Source: an uncultured Clostridia bacterium (GTDB lineage Bacteria > Bacillota > Clostridia > Christensenellales > CAG-314). Taken from it: DNA of 64,000 bases. The notes beneath the pieces are model-generated. The model worked only from the letters and a program-made list of their open reading frames with translations. It did no database searches and had not been told where the DNA came from. Numbering within the stretch: position 1 is the first letter of the stretch; each line of letters starts with the position of its first letter. Positions 56,948 through 64,000 of the stretch are shown here, piece by piece. The stretch covers positions 1-64,000 of the forward strand of contig CALVWF010000005.1 in the NCBI GenBank assembly GCA_944364615.1. Direction: 5' to 3'. The translations under genes and the position numbers were made by a program.

Positions 56948-58645
56948 TCACATCTGTTCGGGCGCCTCGATGCCCAACAAAGCAAGGCCTTTGCGAAGCA
57001 CCAGTTGTACGCACTCCACCAACGAAAGACGGGCGTTCTGTACAGACAAATCTTCGCCCAGAACGCGATGTCCGATATAGAAACGGTTGAATGCTTGTGC
57101 AAGGTCTATAAGATACTTGGACAATATACTGGGTTCGTACTTATAGGCACTGTCGGATACTATAACGGGGAAGTTGCGCAGCAATTTGACAAGGCGCAAT
57201 GTTTCCACGTCATCCAGACCGCTGTAATTGCGGGCAATACGGGTGAGGTAACTCATTCCCGCTTTCTTTAAAAGCGAATTGCAACGGGCGTGTGTGTATT
57301 GAAGATAAGGAGCCGTTTCGCCGTCAAAGTTCAACACTCTGTCAAAGGTAAAAGTAATGTCCTTGATACGGGCGTTTTCCAACGCGGAGAAAATTACCGC
57401 CCCTACGCCTACCTGTTCGGCGACCTTTTCCTTGTCGGGAAGATCGGGGTTCTTAGTGCAGATTATATCCAGGCTTTTACTTACCGCTCTGTCCAGCACG
57501 TCCTTTAAAAACACGGTGTTGCCCTTTCTGGTAGACATACTTCCTTCTTCCAGCGAAACCATTCCGTAGGCAACGTGCACCAAATCTTTAGCCCAGTCCA
57601 GCCCTGCCAGTTCAAGCACTTTGAATATCTGTCTGAAGTGCAGATTTTGCTGATAGGCAACTACGTACAGACACTTGTCGAAGTTGTAATGTTCCTTGCG
57701 ATAGAATGCCGCCGCAATGTCTCTCGTTGCGTACAGCGACGATCCGTCGCTCTTTACCAGCAGACAGGGAGGCATTCCGTAGTCGGACAAATCCACCACC
57801 TTCGCACCGTCGCTCACGGTGACAAGACCTTTGTCTTCCAGAAACTTCAACGGCTTGTCCATCTTGTCGTTGTAGAAACTTTCGCCGTTCCAACTGTCAA
57901 ACGTGACGTTGAGTCTGTCGTACACCTGTCTGACGTCGTCCAAAGTAATTTTCTTGAAATATTCAAACAGTTTTACCGCTTCGGGGTCCCCCTTTTCTAT
58001 ACGGGCAAACCAGTGACGCGCCTGTTCGGTAAGTTCGGGATGTTCCTCCTCTTCGCGGTGAAAACGCACATAAAGATCCTGCAAAGCCCTGACGCCTTCT
58101 TTCGCGATGACTTCGTCGTTGCCCCACAGTTTGTAAGCGACGATCATCTTGCCGAACTGAGTACCGTAATCGCCGAGGTGATTGATACCTATAACTTTGT
58201 ATCCCAATGCGGCAAACAGTTTGTACAGACTTCCGCCTATAGCCGTTGTGCCGAGATGCCCTATATGCAAGGATTTGGCAATGTTGACGGAACTGTAATC
58301 GATGCAAATGGTCTTTCCGTTGCCTTCGTTGCTGTTTCCGTAATTTTCACCCTGTTCGAGAACGCCGTAAACGGTGTCTGTGAGCATTGCCGAGCGATTT
58401 ACAAAAAAGTTGAGATAGCCGTTTACCGCCTTTACTTCGCCGATGTACTCGTCGGTGAGGTAATTTTCGGCAAGTTGCTGTGCAATGGCCACAGGCGACT
58501 TGCGCAACTGTGCCGCAAATTTGAAACAGGGCAGACTGTAATCGCCCATATTGTCGTCGGCGGTATTTACTATCGAAGAATACAACATCTCTTTGTCAAT
58601 ATCCGCAGAAATGTTGTCTGCAATGTGTTTTTTAAAATCGAACAT
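56948..58645 (-). CDS. argS: Arginyl-tRNA synthetase
   Basis: A 565-residue class I synthetase that charges tRNA-Arg. The N-terminal additional domain (MFDFKKHIADNISADIDKEM) precedes the Rossmann core with the HIGH box at 127-130 (AKSLHIGHLG). The KMSKS-type loop is replaced by SMSTRKGNTV, as in many ArgS enzymes. The C-terminal anticodon-binding domain ends in LVECVQLVLRKGLALLGIEAP. The start at 58645 has GAGGAA upstream. It stands alone. Confidence 0.97.
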   Translation of the reverse strand: MFDFKKHIADNISADIDKEMLYSSIVNTADDNMGDYSLPCFKFAAQLRKSPVAIAQQLAENYLTDEYIGEVKAVNGYLNFFVNRSAMLTDTVYGVLEQGENYGNSNEGNGKTICIDYSSVNIAKSLHIGHLGTTAIGGSLYKLFAALGYKVIGINHLGDYGTQFGKMIVAYKLWGNDEVIAKEGVRALQDLYVRFHREEEEHPELTEQARHWFARIEKGDPEAVKLFEYFKKITLDDVRQVYDRLNVTFDSWNGESFYNDKMDKPLKFLEDKGLVTVSDGAKVVDLSDYGMPPCLLVKSDGSSLYATRDIAAAFYRKEHYNFDKCLYVVAYQQNLHFRQIFKVLELAGLDWAKDLVHVAYGMVSLEEGSMSTRKGNTVFLKDVLDRAVSKSLDIICTKNPDLPDKEKVAEQVGVGAVIFSALENARIKDITFTFDRVLNFDGETAPYLQYTHARCNSLLKKAGMSYLTRIARNYSGLDDVETLRLVKLLRNFPVIVSDSAYKYEPSILSKYLIDLAQAFNRFYIGHRVLGEDLSVQNARLSLVECVQLVLRKGLALLGIEAPEQM

Positions 58646-58736
58646 CTGATATTTCCTCTTGATATATGTGGTGACAGTATAACAAATCACCGGATATTTG
58701 TAAACAGATTACGCTGATGTGGCGCAAAACAGTCAA

Positions 58737-58769
58737 ATAAGGGCGAAACGTACGACGTTCCGTCCTTAT
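58737..58769 (-). terminator. Terminator of gyrA
   Basis: The stem ATAAGGACGGAACGT / ACGTTTCGCCCTTAT (minus strand, one mismatch) is followed by TTTGACTGTTTT. It lies about 20 bp after the gyrA stop. Confidence 0.7.
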
Positions 58770-58787
58770 CTGTAATTGTAAAAGTCG

Positions 58788-61277
58788 TTACTCTTCCGAG
58801 CCTTCTTCCAGTTCGTCGGCACTTGCGGGAGTTGCCGAAACGCTTACTACCTTGCCGCCGTCCTTGAATTTCATTATGCGTACGCCCAAAGTGTCACGTC
58901 CGATTTTGCTGATTTCCTTTGCACGTATACGTATAACTATACCGGTATCGGCAATAAGCATTATGTCGTTTTCGGGATCGACAAGTTTGAGATTGACAAG
59001 TTTGCCTGTCTTTTCGTTGAACACGCCCGCCTTGATTCCCTTGCCTGCACGACTTTGCAGACGGTAATCGACCACACTGCTGCGCTTGCCGAATCCGTAT
59101 TCGGACACGGTGATCACTTCGCAGCCGTTACGTATGACAGCCATGTCCACAACGTAATCGCCTTCATCCAGACGCATACTGATGACGCCCTGCGCTTCAC
59201 GTCCCATAGGACGTACTTCTTCTTCCGAAAATCTGATACACTTGCCTTCGTGACTTGCAACTATTATTTCGTCGTAACCGGTCGTCATTTCAACGCTTAT
59301 AAGTTCGTCCCCTTCCACAAGAGAAATGGCTATCTTGCCTCCCTTACGAATGGACTCGAATTCTTTAAGATCGGTCTTCTTGACAAGTCCGTTTTTAGTA
59401 GCCATAAACAGGTTACCAGTACTGTCTTCCTTGCGCGGAATAACGGTTGTGACCTTTTCGCCGCCGGAAAGTTGCAAAATGTTGACAATGGCTCTTCCTC
59501 TTGCGGTCTTTTCCGCTTCGGGAATCTCGTACGCCTTGATGCAGTACACCTTGCCGAAATTGGTAAAGAACAGCAAATCGTCGTGAGTGTTGGAAATAAA
59601 CATGGTTTCCACAAAGTCTTCTTCACGCGGTTTGTGCGCCGTAACGCCTCTGCCACCTCTGCGCTGAGTACGGTACTCGGTGACGGGCAGACGCTTAACA
59701 TATCCGCAGTGAGTCATGCTGATTACCACGTCTTCTTTTTCAATCAGATCGCCTATGTCTATATCCGAGTAATCGGTGGAGATTTCAGTGCGTCTCGGGG
59801 AACCGTATTTCGTCTTTATTTCGGTAAGTTCCGTCTTGATTATTTCCCCTACGCGTTCGGGTTTTGCAAGAATGTCGCGGTAATCTTCTATCTGCTTTTT
59901 CAGATTTTCCATATCTTCATGCAGGCTGCTTACTTCCAGCGTGGTCAGGCGGTACAACTTCATTTCGAGGATTGCATTTGCCTGACGTTCGGACAAGGCA
60001 AAGCGTTCCATAAGTTTTTCCATTGCGTCCTGCTTGTCCTTGGTACTCTTGATGATGGCGACCACGTCGTCGATGTTGTCAAGAGCAATGACCATACCTG
60101 CCAGAATGTGGTATCTGTCTTCCGCTTTTTCCAGATCGTAGCGTGTACGGCGAGTCACCACGTCGCGTTGGTGAGCGATGTAGTAAGCGAGAATTTCTTT
60201 CAGGTTGAGTATCTTGGGTTCGCCGTCGGCAAGAGCAAGCAACGTTATACCCGTAGACACCTGCAGTTGCGTGTGCTTGTACAGCATATTGAGCACCACC
60301 TGAGCATTGGCGTCGCGTTTGAGTTCTATTACCACACGCATACCCTGACGGTCGCTTTCTTCGCGTATATCGGCAATGCCGTCCAGACGTTTGTCCTTGA
60401 CCATTGCGGCAATGCTTTCCACAAGTTTAGCTTTGTTGACCTGATAAGGCAATTCGGTGACGATTATACGCTGTCTGCCGTTACTGTGTTCTTCTATTTC
60501 CGTGCGGGCGCGCACTACCACGCCGCCTCGTCCCGTGCGGTAGGCGTTGCGCACGTTTGCGCCGCCCATAAGTATACCGCCTGTGGGATAATCGGGAGCG
60601 GGTATTATACGCAACAGTTCATCCACCGTGATGTCGGGATTTTCCAACTGAGCGATGACGCCGTCTATAACTTCGTTGAGGTTGTGAGGAGGTATATTTG
60701 TTGCCATACCCACAGCAATACCGTCCGCCCCGTTAACCAACAGGTTGGGAAATCTGCTGGGAAGCACGACGGGCTGCATGAGAGTGTCATCGAAGTTGGG
60801 ATAGAAATCAACGGTATTTTTGTCGATGTCTCTCAGCATTTCCGACGATATCTTTGAAAGCCTTGCTTCGGTATATCTCTGCGCCGCGGCAGGGTCGCCG
60901 TCCACGCTTCCGAAGTTGCCCTGTCCGTCTACCAACGGACAACGTATGGAAAAGTCCTGCGCAAGACGCACCAACGCGTCGTACACCGCGCTGTCGCCGT
61001 GCGGATGGTATTTACCCAACACGTCACCGACAATACGCGCGCACTTACGGTAAGGTTTGTCGGCAAACAGATTGAGTTCGCCCATCGCGTAAAGTATACG
61101 TCTGTGAACGGGTTTCAAGCCGTCTCTTACGTCGGGTATGGCACGCGACACGTTGACCGCCATTGCATATGCAATGAAGGACTTGCGCATTTCGTCTTCC
61201 ACCTTGACTTTCTTTATATTGCTGCTTTTCAGCGCCTCTATATATTCGATTTTGGTATTCTGATCGTTTTTAGCCAT
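58788..61277 (-). CDS. gyrA: DNA gyrase subunit A
   Basis: An 829-residue type IIA topoisomerase subunit. The catalytic tyrosine is Y135 in [13 protein letters not shown]. The quinolone region reads [13 protein letters not shown], with Ser96 and Asp100 at the two classic resistance positions, so both are the sensitive residues. The GyrA box QRRGGRG, needed for DNA wrapping, starts the C-terminal beta-pinwheel, which distinguishes gyrase from topoisomerase IV. The tail is acidic. It is 12 bp after gyrB. Confidence 0.98.
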   Translation of the reverse strand: MAKNDQNTKIEYIEALKSSNIKKVKVEDEMRKSFIAYAMAVNVSRAIPDVRDGLKPVHRRILYAMGELNLFADKPYRKCARIVGDVLGKYHPHGDSAVYDALVRLAQDFSIRCPLVDGQGNFGSVDGDPAAAQRYTEARLSKISSEMLRDIDKNTVDFYPNFDDTLMQPVVLPSRFPNLLVNGADGIAVGMATNIPPHNLNEVIDGVIAQLENPDITVDELLRIIPAPDYPTGGILMGGANVRNAYRTGRGGVVVRARTEIEEHSNGRQRIIVTELPYQVNKAKLVESIAAMVKDKRLDGIADIREESDRQGMRVVIELKRDANAQVVLNMLYKHTQLQVSTGITLLALADGEPKILNLKEILAYYIAHQRDVVTRRTRYDLEKAEDRYHILAGMVIALDNIDDVVAIIKSTKDKQDAMEKLMERFALSERQANAILEMKLYRLTTLEVSSLHEDMENLKKQIEDYRDILAKPERVGEIIKTELTEIKTKYGSPRRTEISTDYSDIDIGDLIEKEDVVISMTHCGYVKRLPVTEYRTQRRGGRGVTAHKPREEDFVETMFISNTHDDLLFFTNFGKVYCIKAYEIPEAEKTARGRAIVNILQLSGGEKVTTVIPRKEDSTGNLFMATKNGLVKKTDLKEFESIRKGGKIAISLVEGDELISVEMTTGYDEIIVASHEGKCIRFSEEEVRPMGREAQGVISMRLDEGDYVVDMAVIRNGCEVITVSEYGFGKRSSVVDYRLQSRAGKGIKAGVFNEKTGKLVNLKLVDPENDIMLIADTGIVIRIRAKEISKIGRDTLGVRIMKFKDGGKVVSVSATPASADELEEGSEE

Positions 61278-61289
61278 TGTAACCCTCCA

Positions 61290-63206
<1,917 letters not shown>

Positions 63207-63225
63207 TTAAAATTTTCTTTATTCA

Positions 63226-63254
63226 ATTATACCACACCTGAAAAAATATGTACA
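63226..63254 (-). promoter_or_regulatory. gyrBA promoter
   Basis: On the minus strand TATAAT (63231-63226) lies 17 bp after TGTACA (63254-63249). The -10 is perfect; the -35 is weak. Confidence 0.45.
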
Positions 63255-63486
63255 CAATTCAAAAGGAAAATATCGGATAATTTTTCGCATATGTCATTTT
63301 GAGGGCGAAAAACGCTCACAGAACGGAATTGCCCTTTTGTCAATGGCGTTTATTTACTGAAAGATTTTCCCAACAAAAGCCGTTTTATAGGCTTTTAGCG
63401 ATTTTGCGAAAATCTTTATTCAAACGTAAAAACACTTTTCGGAAATGACGGAAACGACATAATGTCTTAAAAAAAATCAATTTGTA

Positions 63487-63515
63487 TTGTGAAAATACAA
63501 GTTGTGTGATATACT
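63487..63515 (+). promoter_or_regulatory. recF promoter with overlapping inverted repeat, predicted leaderless start
   Basis: TTGTGA (63487-63492), a 17-bp spacer and TATACT (63510-63515) stand six bases before the recF ATG. The inverted repeat TTGTATT / AATACAA (63482-63500) covers the -35. Confidence 0.6.
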
Positions 63516-63521
63516 TAAATT

Positions 63522-64000
63522 ATGAAAGTAACGACCGTAAAGGTAAAGCATTACCGCAATCTGTTGCCCCAGACAGTAACGCTGTCCGACGGGCTGAATA
63601 TACTGCGCGGAGATAACGCTCAGGGAAAGACTAACTTCCTTGAAAGCGTCTATTTGTGTTGCATAGGCAAAAGTCCACGAACCGATAAAGACCGCGAACT
63701 GATAGCATGGCAACAGAACAATGCACTTGTAAGCACTTCCTACACCTGCCGATACGGCGAAGGTCAGATAGAAATACTGCTGACAGCAGGCAAAAAAAAG
63801 CAAATCAAAATAAACAGCGTTGCGGTAAACAAAACCGCAGATCTGATGGGATACCTCAACTGCGTGTACTTTTCGCCGTCGGAAATAAAGATCGTCAGCG
63901 AATCCCCGTCGGAAAGGCGCAAATTCATGGACATCGACCTGTGTCAGACGGACAAGAATTACTTTTACAGTCTGACGCGTTTTAACCGTTCGCTGCAACA
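63522..64000 (+). CDS. recF: DNA replication/repair protein RecF (5' part)
   Basis: The first ~159 residues of RecF, which helps load RecA at gapped DNA; it continues past the right edge. MKVTTVKVKHYRNLL is the typical start; the Walker A motif is GDNAQGKTNFLESVY. The Arg-rich SPSERRKFMDIDLCQTD stretch is also RecF-specific. There is no ribosome site, and the -10 lies six bases before the ATG, so initiation on a leaderless mRNA is likely. In most Bacillota recF precedes gyrB in the same direction; here it diverges from gyrBA. Confidence 0.93.
   Translation, partial: MKVTTVKVKHYRNLLPQTVTLSDGLNILRGDNAQGKTNFLESVYLCCIGKSPRTDKDRELIAWQQNNALVSTSYTCRYGEGQIEILLTAGKKKQIKINSVAVNKTADLMGYLNCVYFSPSEIKIVSESPSERRKFMDIDLCQTDKNYFYSLTRFNRSLQ

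Noticed and set aside
57575-58717. A 380-codon open frame antisense to argS
   Set aside because: argS motifs (HIGH, SMSTRKG) fix the coding strand; the antisense peptide has no family likeness.

Overview
The window looks like chromosome of an endospore-forming Bacillota, probably an uncultured Clostridia-type gut or anaerobe lineage (inference). Support: a complete gerA-gerB-gerC germinant receptor operon, a CIRCE operator in front of hsp20, a DUF951 protein, strong AGGAGG-type ribosome sites, sigmaA-like promoters, many lipoproteins, and corrinoid methyl-transfer genes typical of anaerobes. No tRNA, rRNA, CRISPR array or insertion sequence was recognised.

Layout. 1-1.4 kb: the start of a repeat-containing Ig-like lipoprotein and a broken tspO. 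1.6-4.1 kb: a GH13 glucosidase and a HAD phosphatase. 4.1-9.3 kb: a minus-strand HD-RyR-SLOG protein, facing away from an nrnA-nrnA-surE operon for oligonucleotide and nucleotide hydrolysis. 9.5-15.2 kb: CIRCE-controlled hsp20, then a corrinoid methyltransferase operon (UroD-type methyltransferase, corrinoid protein, reductive activator, DUF2284, PocR-AraC regulator). 15.6-28 kb: a small membrane protein, then an eight-gene operon combining a complete sugar-type ABC importer with a staphylococcal-nuclease lipoprotein and a giant OB-fold/Ig-like lipoprotein. 28.6-38.7 kb: a MacB/FtsX-type ABC protein, pyrG, a CorC/HlyC protein, an amidase-like protein with two peptidoglycan-binding domains, an M18 aminopeptidase and a RimK-like ligase.

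38.9-51 kb: the ger operon; an esterase-like protein-DUF951-lepB cluster; rlmH-CPBP protease-walJ; a GPH sugar symporter; ychF; uppP. 51.4-54.1 kb is accessory: an orphan nuclease toxin domain with a candidate immunity gene, cvpA, and a frameshifted XRE regulator with a small partner. After an AT-rich gap comes a BspA-type leucine-rich-repeat lipoprotein (54.9-56.7 kb). 56.9-64 kb holds argS, gyrA, gyrB and, diverging from them, the start of recF, which places the right end near the replication origin region (inference).

The most interesting items are the HD-RyR-SLOG protein next to nucleotide-degrading enzymes, the nuclease-lipoprotein/ABC-importer operon, the corrinoid operon with no MttB-type enzyme, the orphan toxin/immunity pair, an amidase-like protein that has lost a zinc-ligand histidine, a GerC protein without its lipid-anchor cysteine, and promoters placed so close to start codons that leaderless mRNAs are predicted.
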